Source of the DNA: Neurospora crassa OR74A
Taxonomy: Eukaryota > Ascomycota > Sordariomycetes > Sordariales > Sordariaceae
Assembly (NCBI RefSeq): GCF_000182925.2
Contig: NC_026506.1
Coordinates: 1,674,001 to 1,738,000 of the forward strand
Length of the DNA: 64,000 nucleotides
Direction of reading: 5' to 3'
Shown: positions 1-12,500 of the stretch, in pieces
Layout: each line of letters begins with the position of its first letter
Numbering within the stretch: the stretch's first letter is position 1
Notes under the pieces: generated by a model
The model's input: the letters and a program-made list of their open reading frames with translations, nothing else
Database searches by the model: none
What the model was told of the DNA's origin: nothing
Program-made: the position numbers and the translations under genes

Positions 1-3000
1 GACGCAGAGGCGAAGTGGATGCGCCCGAATACCACTCTGTATCGGGCGCTCCGAGGCGTGGGCTTCACGAAATACACCGTAAGCTTCTTCGATTTCATTT
101 GTCAACCAAGTTCTGAAGTCAAGACTTGAGCGGTGACCGTGTAACCGTTATTCTGGGTAGGTAGTGTCAATGGGCCGGACACTAAGGGCACGTCAGGGAA
201 ATGAGGAGCATTCTTATATATGTAAATACCAAGAAGCGAAAATGTGAAAAGGGCTGGCGGTGACAAGGCTGATGTATGGAGAGCATAGCGTTGTTACATT
301 TGCCCCATTTGGGTGGATTTTGAAACTGTCTATCAATGCCAGACCTGAGTTGATAGATCAGCCGTGGTAATCCGACCGTGTGCACAAGAAATGGCTGAAT
401 GCACAAACATAATCTTGAGGTTGCGGTCGTAAAGATAAAGGACATGTTTGCAATGCGTAAGCTCTATCGTGAGATCCTGTAGGAGGGGGAGTGTGCTTAA
501 GCTGGGTTTCTAGCAGTACCAGAGAATATAATCGCTACATCCGGAAAGCGGCCCATCGTGAATTACAATGAATTGCTATCGTAGTAAAATACTTTCATGT
601 GAATTTCTACCAATTTTGCCGCCTGTCAACTGTACTTTGCTCGATGCAGCTTGCACGATCTTCTGCCCCTGACTTGGTGTTGCTTGCCTGTTACCCAAAG
701 AAGTGTGATGGAGGCGTAAGTAAGGCGCTTGATAATAATACTATAAATTAGTGATGATTATAGGTTATGCAGTACGCCCACATGGCACCCTCGACGTTAC
801 GTGGGATGTACCGAAATGCACAGAAGGTGGTAACGAGGTAGCATCCTGGAAGGTGTTTGCTTTTGTTGGTTCCAACAATTCACGCCCCTCGAGAGCCACA
901 CTATCGCCAACAGGCACCCGTCCCGAGGGGAAAAAAAACACCAAATGAACACAATGGAAGCAAGCATGGAACAATTTCAATGTTCCAAATTTGTCCAACT
1001 GCCGACCCCAAGCGAAGAACGTTGGGGAGCAAACAAGGGTAATCCGTGATATTGAGCCACGTTCAGTAGAATATGGATGCAGGCAGTTGTCAGATAATTG
1101 TCTGATTATGATGTTGCTCGGCTTGAATGCCTATGTGCTATGCGCCTAGACAGCGATATCAAAAACGATGACAGGATAGTGTTCAACTTGAAGCAACCAC
1201 CAAGTGCACGATATGTTGTCCGCCATGCTTCTCTTAGGGCTGGCTGCCTAATGCTTGGATGACAGTTGTAAGCCATGGCATGATCGAGATGTAGTGTTGA
1301 GTGGGAGGGCGAGACATTATTGTAGTCGATGATTGGAGGCTGGAGGAGCAGACCGAGGAAGTGAAGGCTCCAAAATGCTACCCAGCGGCATATTGGTTGC
1401 GCACCTGTTCCGCATAGTCGAACTGTAGCGTATCAACAGTATCCTCCACAGTTGTCGTGTGACGTGATACAATGACTGTTGATGGTCGAGTCACAGGAAG
1501 TAATGGGACATGATGTGCCTGAACTCGCCAACGGGTACTCTCAATGGCATGGCCAGGTCACTTGCAAGGCGCCGCGCATGCAGCCTGTAAACAGTTTGGA
1601 TGGTGTATTTGTAGCCTCGCGGAAAGGTCAAGCATGCAGCACTCCTCTTCAACGAGATTGTTTGCACCTCGATTAGATACATAGATGGGTCGTAAAGGGT
1701 ACTTCGAGAGAGCGCTCGGGAGGTATGAACTAGAGAAAGCAAACTCTTTGTTCGCCCGCCACACTTGTGTCCACGTTACACATGTGTATATTTAAACTGG
1801 CGCATCCTCGGACCGGGTTTTGCAGGGACGACACCTTGTTCTACCCACACCCGGACCCCAACGTTTACAGACCAAATTGAACGTTGCTTCGTGCTCGCTC
1901 AACGAGATGTCGAGGCATGATCTTCGAACCGTTGCACACAGGGGTCAAAGGCCCTTTGCTCCCTTGTTCTCTGGCCTTCATCCAGGCGGGCTCGCAGCCG
2001 TATCGGTCTGTGCTGTCATCAACAGGGTCGGGATTCGGCAGTAAAGTGTCGGCAGACACCCGGCGAAGGAAGCTAAAGCAGGAAGTGGCTGAGCCTGAAC
2101 CCGTAGAAACACGGGGGACTCGTTCGTTCGACTCGTTCGTTTCCCATGCTTTGACGTCGTACCGAGCTGATATATCAATGTAGTGAGCGGACAACGGCAT
2201 GCATACCTGTATCCCCAACCCGTGGCTTTGCATGCTCCCGTAGAAGTAGCTAGGGAAGCCTTTCATTCCTATTCATTCCGAGTCCAGCCAGGTGGGGCCT
2301 TCATGACACCATTCACACCGCAACGTGAATGTCATCGATTGTAGACAGGCCTAGGGGGAAGCGAGGCGCAGTCGATGATGGAAAGGCTTCGCCTGGTGTT
2401 TGTTTTCTGTTTGTGCCCTCCGGTTGAAGGTATTGGTTATCAAACCGCCTCAGGGGAACAAGAAGGGATTGGATCTAAGACAACGAAGACCATGGAAAAT
2501 TTCGTTCAAGTTTCCATGACAAGACTGAAGTGAGTGGATGCTCAGACAGCGAATAATTTCAAATAAGGAAACCGCAAAGGGAAAGAAGATATCGGCCGTG
2601 CACTCCAGAATTGCCCCTCGCTGTGAACTGCAAACAATCCCCCCCCGGGCGGCGCCAGGATCAAGCCTACCCAAAGCGCTGAGAACCTCCTGCGGCCATC
2701 TTCTGTGGGCCAGCTCGCCAGCTCCCGCCGCCGCATTCCCCGACCCTGTTCACTCCACTGCTCAAAAACAACCGCAAAAGCCGCCAAAAGGGCCCTGGAG
2801 AAAGGAAAGAGAGGAAAGAGCCCTGCGACGACCGACTGGAGCGCGGGGCAGCACACAGTGTTCATCCCATCTTGAGAACTGCAGTGCGAACTTAAAAGTC
2901 TGAATTGACAGCCGGGAAGGACCGACCGCACCCCACAGCGGAGCTCTTTCCACACTGGACCCGACGACTATGTAGTGGACACTGGACGGACGTTCTGCAC

Positions 3001-5099
3001 TAGCGTACACTAGTAACACTAGTGCAAGCAGAGATCCACTCTGCCCACTTTGCCGGGAGGGTATCCACTCACCTTCTCCTTCCATCCCGGCTTCCACCTC
3101 TCTCTCCTTGCAATTATTGAATTCGCACTTCCAAGGTTTGGGTTCGACTTGCAGCCGATGATGAAAGACATCAGCAATCCAGCCGTGCAAATTTTTACAG
3201 CCATGGAAATTCATGTATGGCGATATGTACATATGGAAAATTGAAAAGCAAGCGTCACGTAGTGTACATCGAAAGAAGGCTTTCCATGTTGTCCGTCACA
3301 AGGGAGAACAGGGAGGTGAGTGAGTGTGCGGTCTGTAGTGTAGCCTACCGCCCTCCCCTCCGAGGGCGGCCGCCAAGTGTGTGAGCCCGATGTTGCCGAT
3401 GTTGATCCCTTCGTAGCCTCAAACACCTCGGTGGACCGAGCCCCCCTTCAGTTCGCCGACCACCTCCTCGGGATTGCACTACTCCTCTACACTAACCTCG
3501 ATCAACAAAAGGGGAAGGAATGAGGTTGTTCAAGGTTGATAGTAGTAATTCCACGGACCGGTGAAGCAGTAAGTGAGCCAACTCTGACACTGATCATATC
3601 ATTCACAACACAACTTGAATTAGTTCTTCCGCATGCACACATTTTTCCACTCACAGTGCATGACCATTTACCACAACAAGGCTGAGTTATTAAATCAAAT
3701 TTCCTTGGATGGAAAGCTTCAGATCACCCGTGCGGTTTTTATAAAACAAATTCTTTTTACTTTTTCTTTTTTTTTCTTTTCTTTTCTTTTCCACATTTTT
3801 GTAAGGCGGGTGAAAAACAAGGGCAGGAAAGGGGGGGAACTGGAATGTCTAACTCTGACACCCCAGAATTGCTTCTGCCATTCCATGCTCATTTTCCCCC
3901 TCCCGTCTGTGACCAAACAGCAGGCGCGCTTCGTAACCGAAACACACACGCGCACCGAATTTTTCTCAAATTGTGACTCGTGCCACTCATACTAGGCGGC
4001 TCGGGGGTTCTTGCCTGGTGCATGTGTGTATGTGCGCAAGGAATCACAGAGGTTGTGTGCGCCCTTTACCGCTGTGGTCAAACAGAGATCATGAATCCCA
4101 TGGAATGGGTCTGGCAAATGAGGCATCATCTTTCACGTTGTAGATTTTCCTAGGGCACGGCATGCCTGCGTGCAATGGTTTGCTACGAACGGCAGCACGG
4201 CAGCACAAACGGAATTTCTCGACCTGTGATGAGACGTCACGCCAATCTCCGGGTGTGCGTGACATGAGATTTCACCCGGGTTCACAGACCGTGACGCGAC
4301 CATTTTGGAACATAACCGAGTTGGACAAGAATCATGTCGAGTTGTGTGTGTGTGTGGTGAATTAATACAAGCTAGCTACATTGTTGGGAGGAGAGGGTTG
4401 ATGTGACCCTGATACGCTCCTCCATTGCCATTCCTTCTCTATCCATCCGCGTTGACATTCTATTTGTTCCTTCTTGACTTGAAAAGGAAAGAAAAAGTGA
4501 AACGTTGGGTATATCCATCCTGTGATCCCCACTGGAACTGATTGTTCGAGAGAAAAAAGAGAAAAAAAAATTAAGAAGAAAAGAGAACAGTGACGGCTCC
4601 ATGAAATTGTGTGAGCATTGTCATTTAACAACCTGTAAAACAAAAAGCGATCGAAGGCATGACATCACAGCCCAGTGTGATGCGACAGAAAGATAACAAA
4701 CGCAAACTCGCCAACCCAATTTTTTTGACATCCAAAACCAGAGTGTTTAAACTGAAGTGAAAAAAAAAAGAAAAGATAAAAAAAAAAAAAAAAAAAAAAA
4801 AAAACAGAAAAGAATACCACAAACACAGTGATTACATAGGGGGATACTTGATAGAGGTGAAATTTCGTCCTCCGCATAAAACCCATTCAAACTTTTTGAG
4901 TTCCTTGCACAACCTAAGTTTCGTGTAATGCAGTTCCTCACTGACTGCTATAAAATCGTCTCCCCATCCATTTCTTTCCTTTGCGTAAAGTTGACTTTGG
5001 GCGGGACGTGGTTTTTTTTCATCACGCCGCGCCGCAGAAAAAAAAGCGGTCTTGGGTATCATTGATAGAAAATGGGTGTCGCGTCTGATGACCGCCCCG
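1..5099. other. gene-poor stretch, no supported gene
   Basis: All open frames here are short (156 codons or fewer), overlap on both strands, and show no recognisable domain, convincing splice pattern or consistent codon bias. The stretch carries a T-rich run (about 3758-3792), an A-rich run near 4550-4580 and a pure poly-A tract (listed separately). It could be promoter and 3' flank of neighbouring genes or a non-coding RNA region; nothing in the sequence decides. Confidence 0.5.
4779..4804. repeat. poly-A homopolymer, 26 nt
   Basis: There are 26 consecutive A residues, preceded by a shorter A10 run and a GAAAAGAT spacer. Simple homopolymer, with no sign of a target-site duplication or of an attached SINE or LINE body. 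Confidence 0.9.
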
Positions 5100-5100
5100 C

Positions 5101-5168
5101 TGTTGTTGTTATTGTTCTTGATGTTGTCCTTGTTGTTGTTGTTGTTGTTGTTGTTGCCGTTGCTGCTG
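5101..5168. repeat. TTG triplet microsatellite downstream of the gene at 5248-6510
   Basis: Imperfect then perfect (TTG)n, ending in TGCTGCTGG. It lies about 80-150 bp past the stop codon of the minus-strand gene, so it would sit in that gene's 3' UTR or flank as (CAA)n. On the minus strand it could also be read as polyglutamine, but it is outside the main reading frame. Confidence 0.85.
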
Positions 5169-5247
5169 GAATTCTCCCCATAATCTTACATCCAATCTTG
5201 TCGGAGGGTATATCTTCGAATTATTGAGAGGTGAATATGAGAGGGGA

Positions 5248-6510
5248 TTAAGCGGTCGGGTTACGAAGGATTTCCTCGCAGTTCGCGTCGAAGCGGAGAT
5301 TCCACAAACGGACCTGGGACATAAACTTCTCCGTCTTATCCAGCTCCCGCTCATATCCAAAAAGCGTGTCGACAAACTCAACGCCAGCGCCCTTGCCGAG
5401 CGAAGAGCTCCGTTGCTTGGCAGTAGAGCGAAGCATGGGAGCCTCGCAGGCCTTGAGAAGCTTGCGAAGCTTGTCGGTAAGCCGGTCACCGGCGTCCATG
5501 AACTCTTGGAGGATCTCCTTGTTGTCCTTGGAACGGACCTTGTCGATACATTGATCGGCACGCTTGATTTTTCCGGCCAGCTGGATCAGGAGCAGCCACA
5601 ACTCTCCGGCCATCTCAGAGATAGGAGTAGCGGGGCCATGATGGTAGACAGTCCAGTCATAGATCCATTTGCCAAGGGAGTTGGCATCAAAGACACTCCC
5701 AAGCAGCAAGATAGGCTCCTCCGTGGGGTCCCAGTTCTTCAACGAATATCCGGGAGGGATCTTCCAGTTCTTGGCATCTTCCTCGGTCGCCACACGTGTC
5801 GGCGGTGGAGGCTTCTTATGGGAGGAGCTAGCTGGCCTGGCTGTCTGGGGGCGCTGGGGGACTGCATGTGATGTGGAACTGCGACGTTGTCCTGCGAGAG
5901 GTCTGCGGTCCGTCCGGTCCGAGTCGTACTTGGCGGAAGGAAACGCGGACTCTCTATCATAGTAATCGCGGTGCGGACCGGTCTGTGCATAGTAGTGGTA
6001 ATCAGTCCCTTGTCCACCAGCATTGACAGTAAAGTAATCCCGAGTGCTGTATCGGTCGAATCTCGATTGGAGCGGCTGCATGTAGGCGAAGCCGTCCATC
6101 ACCAGCCGGTCCAGCTCGTCTTCGTCGGATTCTCCATGGGAGTCCGAAGCCCGATAATTGTAGGAGTAGGAACTTCGCCGCTCACGCTTGGGGTTGGAGC
6201 GAGGGACCGAGAAGCTTTGCTTGCGCGATGACCGCGAGTGACTCACATTGGCAGTGGCATAGTGGCCGTCGCTGGTGTAGCGGGGAGAGAAGGAGCCGCG
6301 AGGGCTGCTGTAGGCGCTGGTGTAGCCGCTGACACTGCCGGACCGGAAGTGAGCCCGCGTGGCCGGTCTTTGTGGTCGGGGAGGAAGCTCGGTGAAGTAT
6401 GCCGGTTGCCGGGGCGAAGGTGTTGTCGAGGCACTGGCGAACCTGTCCTCGTCGTAGTGGGCGTAGACGTCCCGGTACCGGGTAGACTCGTAGGGCGAAT
6501 AAGCGGCCAT
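5248..6510 (-). CDS. conserved Sordariomycete protein with disordered N-terminus and conserved C-terminal domain
   Basis: Single-exon frame of 420 codons. The ATG at 6510 has a good fungal context (CAACATGGCC) and begins MAAYSPYESTRYRD; no upstream ATG is in frame. Residues 1 to about 250 are Ser/Tyr/Arg/Pro-rich and look disordered, with short acidic patches (GESDEDELD). From about residue 255 the sequence becomes compact and helical, starting KNWKIPPGYSLKNWDPTEEP and followed by SLGKWIYDWTVYHHG and ELWLLLIQLAGKIKRA. From memory, this C-terminal block recurs in uncharacterised Sordariomycete proteins, some loosely labelled as cell-wall gp1-like because of the Pro/Ser-rich N-terminus. No signal peptide or membrane segment is visible, so a wall role looks unlikely. 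Molecular function unknown. Existence of the gene is fairly sure because of length, codon bias and the conserved block. Confidence 0.85.
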   Translation of the reverse strand: MAAYSPYESTRYRDVYAHYDEDRFASASTTPSPRQPAYFTELPPRPQRPATRAHFRSGSVSGYTSAYSSPRGSFSPRYTSDGHYATANVSHSRSSRKQSFSVPRSNPKRERRSSYSYNYRASDSHGESDEDELDRLVMDGFAYMQPLQSRFDRYSTRDYFTVNAGGQGTDYHYYAQTGPHRDYYDRESAFPSAKYDSDRTDRRPLAGQRRSSTSHAVPQRPQTARPASSSHKKPPPPTRVATEEDAKNWKIPPGYSLKNWDPTEEPILLLGSVFDANSLGKWIYDWTVYHHGPATPISEMAGELWLLLIQLAGKIKRADQCIDKVRSKDNKEILQEFMDAGDRLTDKLRKLLKACEAPMLRSTAKQRSSSLGKGAGVEFVDTLFGYERELDKTEKFMSQVRLWNLRFDANCEEILRNPTA

Positions 6511-9500
6511 GTTGTCGATGATGTCGTTTTCTTTCCAACCAAATGAAATAATCTTTTTCCTGAACCTCAACAGCAACAAGTTGCTAGCTCCTCTTCCCTT
6601 TGTTTCAACTGGGATCCTTGCTCTTTATTGCTGCATGTATTTCCCTGACAATCCTGAATCGAAGCAGAAATCGCGCCTGATGTCGTGACGCGGAGGAGAT
6701 GGAACCCGTCACCTGGGTATGCGGTCGATAGTGAGATGAAGAAAGGAGAAGCGTCGTCTGCTTTCCAACATGTCAAGCGTATGGTGATATGTGTGTCGAT
6801 GATCCCCGGTGCAGAATTCCTGGGATGATGCAACCAAGTCTAGATCGACCTTGACTGCAAGCGTGTGGATAATTGTGGATCCGGCTGCGCTCCAGATTGG
6901 ATGACAGCTGGGGAGGATGTCGTGGAAATCCGCGGTTGGAAAGCCGTTGCGGCGGGAAGGCGTGTGAATTGGCAGACAGGAGCCAGAGATGTCACTCAAG
7001 AGTGGTGTGAAACGGGTGGTTGGCGAACTTTATAAACTTGAACTGAGCCAAACCGGGCAAGGTGAGAAGCTCCGGCTTCCTTGCGCGGAGAGAGCGGGAC
7101 GACTTGGCAAGGAGGCTTGCGCCAAGAGTCATAGACCAGGGATGTGAACCAATTCAATTTTTCGAGCCCTGTCGCTCTCTGCAGCTCTGCCCCCGGTTGA
7201 TGTGGAGGGGGTGTGTCTGTAGATGGGGTACGTAGCCAGCCACGCAGTTGCAGTAGCCTGCTTGGGATTAGTCACTTTTTTCGTGGTGGTGGGAAGACGC
7301 TTATGGGCACATTGCCAGAAGGAACCACACCCCCCGACTACGTTCTGTCACACTGTGACTGGATGGCACTGGATTTTGAGCCAGTCATGCATCGATGCGT
7401 TACCAGCACTCACTCACTCACTCTCTGTCCGAGACTGCCAAATGCCCGCCTGGAGAGAGAAGAGCCGCTGATAGGACTGGTCTGGCGATGGCCTCTGACT
7501 CAATGATGCCGTTGCCTCCTTCAGCTGTCTCCAAAATAGACCGACTGTGTGGGCGACGATAACTCGGATTCGTTGATCGACAGGCAGACTCCAGCGTGCA
7601 AAAAAGAAGCACTTCGAAACGTCGTATGCGAAGGAATGGAGCCTGTTGGATCTCTCGCGTGAATCCCTCAACAATCGCCGTCCAATCTACCGGGTTTCGA
7701 CTTTCCCGGGGGCCCCTGAAATTTGCACAACAAACGCTAAATTGCCCTTGAAGCGCCCCCCGGATTCCTGATGATGGACAGACTCCAGCCCCCAATCCCC
7801 TCCAATGCGCGCCGATCGTTGAAGTATAAGCGAGATTGAGACTCGGTCTGAGCGAAGATGCTCAACGTCGCCGCAGGGAGTCACTGGTTGCTTCCAGTAT
7901 TCACGTCCGTGAAAATTTTTCGCCTTCGTCCTTTACGAAGCTGCCTGGTGTTGCACTCCGGCTCGGATAGAAAGTAGGCAATCAAAGATGTCCAAGAGAG
8001 GGAGGGCGCCCGGACACCCGGAATGCTGGGCACCGAGTCGCCGAAGTAGGTAGTTGATTGAATGCAAAGCAAACTGAATATGGATTCGCGATTGGTAAGA
8101 ATTCTTTAGTTTGGCAGTAGGTTGTACACTGTGGCCAAGACAGGTGTGCGAGTTTTGGTTGACCAACATTCGATCGGGAAACCACTAACCAGACGAGACA
8201 AAAAGGTAGAAGGTCCGGGAAATCGATGGAGGTTGAATCCGGCAGGAACGGGGACTTTCTTCGAGATATGTAAGCACAGCAAGGAAGCGCAAGCTGCCAT
8301 GGCTGCTGACGTTTCTCCGTGTCTCTCGCCTCTTGTGTTTGTCGCCCCTTCCACGGTTGACACATTCATCGTTTAGGAACGGCAGGAGTTCTCCGCCGCA
8401 GACAGATGAGCAGCGGGAATTTGGAAGACTTTCCTTGAGCTCACCGTTGATTCCTAAGCATTCAACGAGTTGACGAAAATTGAACGTAAAACTACTACCT
8501 CTAGTCTGTCGGATGGGCACGGGCAGCTCTCTTCGAGATGGTGGTTGCAACCATCACGGCAACCACCGTGACCCTTGACCAAAAGAAGCCATCATGTGTA
8601 CATCAGATGCCTTCCATACAGCATCAACGTCTGAGATGCGCCAAGGCCATCAATTCTTCCACCACAAATGCCAGATTGAGGCGGCCAGATGTACGGCCAT
8701 GGAGAACGGCCGTCAGCCTTTCCTCGCGTAGCAACGCAGTCAGGCTGAAGTCCAAAGCTCGCCCCAGACTCCTCCCCAGTTTGCCCTTGTGCTTGCGAGT
8801 GTTCGTCTGCACGTGGCTGGCCTGCATGCCCCCAAAACCACATGCATGTGTATCCCCCCCCACCGCTCAGTCTTGTTTCCTGCTAACCTTTTGTGGCCAA
8901 TGTATGGAACAAATATTGAAGCTACCATGCTCTACCTGCTTGTTCGATTTACTGTGTAGTATGCCGTATCTACAGTGCTGAAATTGACAGATATGGTACT
9001 AGTAGCTCGATCAACCTTCAATGGTCCAGTCGCCGCTAGTCCAGCCTCCCTCTTGAATTCAGAAGCTATCTCGGTTGGCTGACATCTCGGCGCAAGAGCT
9101 CTCTTCCCTGTTTCATAGCTGTTACCGTGTGCTCTGTGCACGCATCTCATTCCATGGGGTTTGTGTGAACAAGAGAGCACTCTTAGCCAGGAGCCCTCCT
9201 CCTTGTGGCGAATAATCAACGACGGGGAAGCACGGGAGGTAATCCTTGCGACTTACACGGCACCAGTGTTGATCTCCCCTGAGTACACTACCTTAAATGT
9301 GATGGAGTTTTGCTCTATCGTCGAGGAGCGACGAATAGGAAGTGTTCCCCTTGACTGCACTCCGTGATCAGCTGAAGGACCCAGGGGCCTGAAGCTCGGC
9401 ACTAACCCAGCTGGAAGTACAACATGAGCCTCACTGAGGACCGGATGTGGTTGGCCCTCAACCCGAACCTTTTGATCTTCGTCTAGCGCAGTTTTGGGAC

Positions 9501-12500
9501 CCGTGTATCGCTGGAGCCACGGATATGACAGAGCTTGCCCCGTATCCCGCTGTCGTGTTGACGCTAACCGTGACGCTTCGGCATCAGACTTTCACAATCG
9601 AACACCTAGGTACCTCTACGCCATTCACAACGCTCCCGGTGAACAAGTCGCAACACACTCACCGAACAGAGTGCACTTCTCCCAAACGAGGAAGACGCTG
9701 CTATTCCCCAGAAAAGAGCATGCTTCCTCAAGGCGAGCACCATAATGTCTTCCAACCTCCAGTCCATCCATTACCCTAATTTCCTTCCAAGGTGTGGCAT
9801 GATTCCACCAAGGCCTTGCTGTCAGGCCTGTAGACCATACAGTGCATTGCTACGGTCGGCTCTGTTCAACGTCAACGGCATTGCGACCACAGGTGAGGGC
9901 CATTTTCTCGTGGTGGACATGTGTACCTCTCTGCGGCCTGTTACACATGGGCTTTGCTATTCGCTGCACACCTTGCTGATGCACACCTTGCTGATGATGC
10001 TCACCTTATCCCCGGCCTGGTGGTCGGCTCTTGGAAACCACACGCCCCTCCCCTGTGCTTGAACATCAATTCCGCATGGTGATTTTTCCGGAGGCTTTTC
10101 CCATTAACCCTGGCTCAACATGCCACACACCCCAGCGACTTGGTTTCTTTTTCGACAAAAACACAGAAAAGGTTTTTCAGAGTTTGATTACGAGGAGGTG
10201 TGCTTCATTCCAATTCCCAAGTTTGAAGGAAATGATCAAAGTCCTGCGCACGATATGGATGATGGGGCAATTGAAGACTCTTATCAGTGTCCATCATTTG
10301 TCCTATCAACAAGGTGACTCACACACCACATTGTTATTGAGCAGTTTGTCGATGATGTACGCCGTATGCTCTGCTGCCCTACTGATGGCGCCTGGGTAGG
10401 TATTGTTTGCTGCGTTGATGTCCAATGTCGAGAGAGGGCTGTCGCCGATGGTGCTTGGGTTGTTAGCCAATAGCTTACTATCCCGAGCCGGTCTTTGATG
10501 CAGGTCTGGTTGGTTCCTGCTCCCGATTGGAGGTGAGCTTTTCTCAACGGGTAGTCGTCCCAGAAAACGAACTACAAGTGCATACATAGGTATTCGGAAT
10601 TCTCATTGCCAAGATCCTTACACTAGTGTAGTGTACAAGTGGAAGCCAGGGCAGGCTAAGCCAAATACGAGGATGAATGACACCTCGACACCATGCCGTT
10701 TTCTCGAAACCTTTTTTTCACTTGGACGAGAATATGCAGAAACTTTGCAGATTTATATATGGCAATGCATTGCTCACCACGTCACCGGCTTTGGCGTCCG
10801 TCCGTCGTTGCAGTCATCCTTCTCGGTCATGTCTCTTCACCGATAGTTCCAACGGCGGTCGCATGGCGATAGTACATAACTGCAAGCAGTCTGTCACAAA
10901 AGCGCAGACTCGGCTGCACTGCACGTGCGTGTTGGGCCCAACAAGAAGCCAGAAAGCGGGTTTGCGCGGCAGCATCTCATACGTCCTAGCGAGGAGGTTG
11001 CTTGTCGAGTCAGTCCGCCGGTGGAGTGCAAGCAGAACACGGGAGTCGCACCCTCGAGGTGCCATGCCAATGCCGCCGTGCCGCCGTGCCGCCGTGCCAA
11101 TGCCATGGGTTCCCTTCCCGATCCACAGAAGGAGTCAGGATGAGGCCCAAGTTGTAGCCAGTTCGCGCCCCGCGGGATAGTCGACGACATCGTGTTCGAA
11201 GGCGCTTGTGCGAATGCTACCCGTCGTCGTCGTCGTTCACCGCCAAAAACGGAAGCAAGCGAACCGGGCGCTGTAGGCGGCCAGGGTTCGAAAGGCGTAA
11301 AGGCTACACGTGTTCTGGAAGACCGCCTCCTCAAACTCCGCTCTCCTAGTGGGAAGCGTGTCGCATGTGAAGCTAAATCTGTGGAGAAGTTCGTCTTCGG
11401 AGCATCCGTAGAATCCAGTCGGTGTTCTGGTGAAAGATTTCATTTCCGATCCCAAAGATGGCGCTGTGTTGTGTTGTACAAGGGTCTTTTCGTATGGCCA
11501 TGTGCGGGTGTGGGCGTGTGTAATCGGGTCAGGTTGGGCTATCCCCGAGACTCGCCGACTACCTAGGTAAATCGCGTCGTCTATGAAGCCTGTACAGGTA
11601 GAATGATTGAGTCAATGGCGGAGGGCGGCCTCTGAGTCCAGGAAAGTGTTCCGAGGCAAATAAGGTACACTGAACGTATATTGGATACGAGAATCCGGGC
11701 CTCACTCGTTCCATTTTTCTCGTCGGGGCTCAAGTCGATGAATGCTCCGACTGTAAGTAAGGTAGTGGTCTGTCGTTAATCTTCGTGATCGTACAGTGAG
11801 ACTTGCGGCCCTGCTCGCTGATTTTGCACTACAGCACACACTGTATTTCACTGTAGTGACGACTGGACAAGTCATTCCTAGCTCCACTCAGCAGATCCGA
11901 CGAGCTGGATCTACACTAGACACAAGCCACACAAGAACGCTGTGCAAGTCGTGTGGCAAGTGAAGCTGCACAGCCACCCCCGGACGCACCTTCCGCGGAA
12001 ACGTTCCTAGTACTTACCTAGTTCTGGAACTCCAATTGTCCGATGTCCGACGACACCTTGTCAACGACATTCTGAGGAGCCAAATGCAAATGGTTCTCGA
12101 CTCACCCATCCTTGCGCTCGGGAGCACACGCCATCAAAGCGGTTTATATTACTGCAATTAGCCATTCGTCAACATCTTCTTGTCCCTTACTATTTGTTAA
12201 CGACACACCTTCTGGCCCATTCTTCTGTGGCCACTTGGCCGCTCTTCTTGCCTTCCCTTATTCGTCATTGGTAAAGCCGAAGCCGTATACTCCTATCGCG
12301 AGGCCTCCAATCTCTCAACGGCAGCGGCGACTGGATACATCTAGTCGGCCCCCTCGGCACTTTGGCGAACCAAGAACCCAGACCCCGACCTGGATGGATG
12401 ACCGGGCAGTGGCGTGGATGTGGAGCGTATGAGGCAGACAGGTGTTGTGCTTCTCCTACCAACTGGGCTTCCCATGTCTGTTATCGCCGAGTGGTGGTAA

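Noticed and set aside
5224-5871. 215-codon plus-strand frame
   Set aside because: Antisense of the conserved gene at 5248-6510, whose strand has the better codon bias and a recognisable C-terminal domain.
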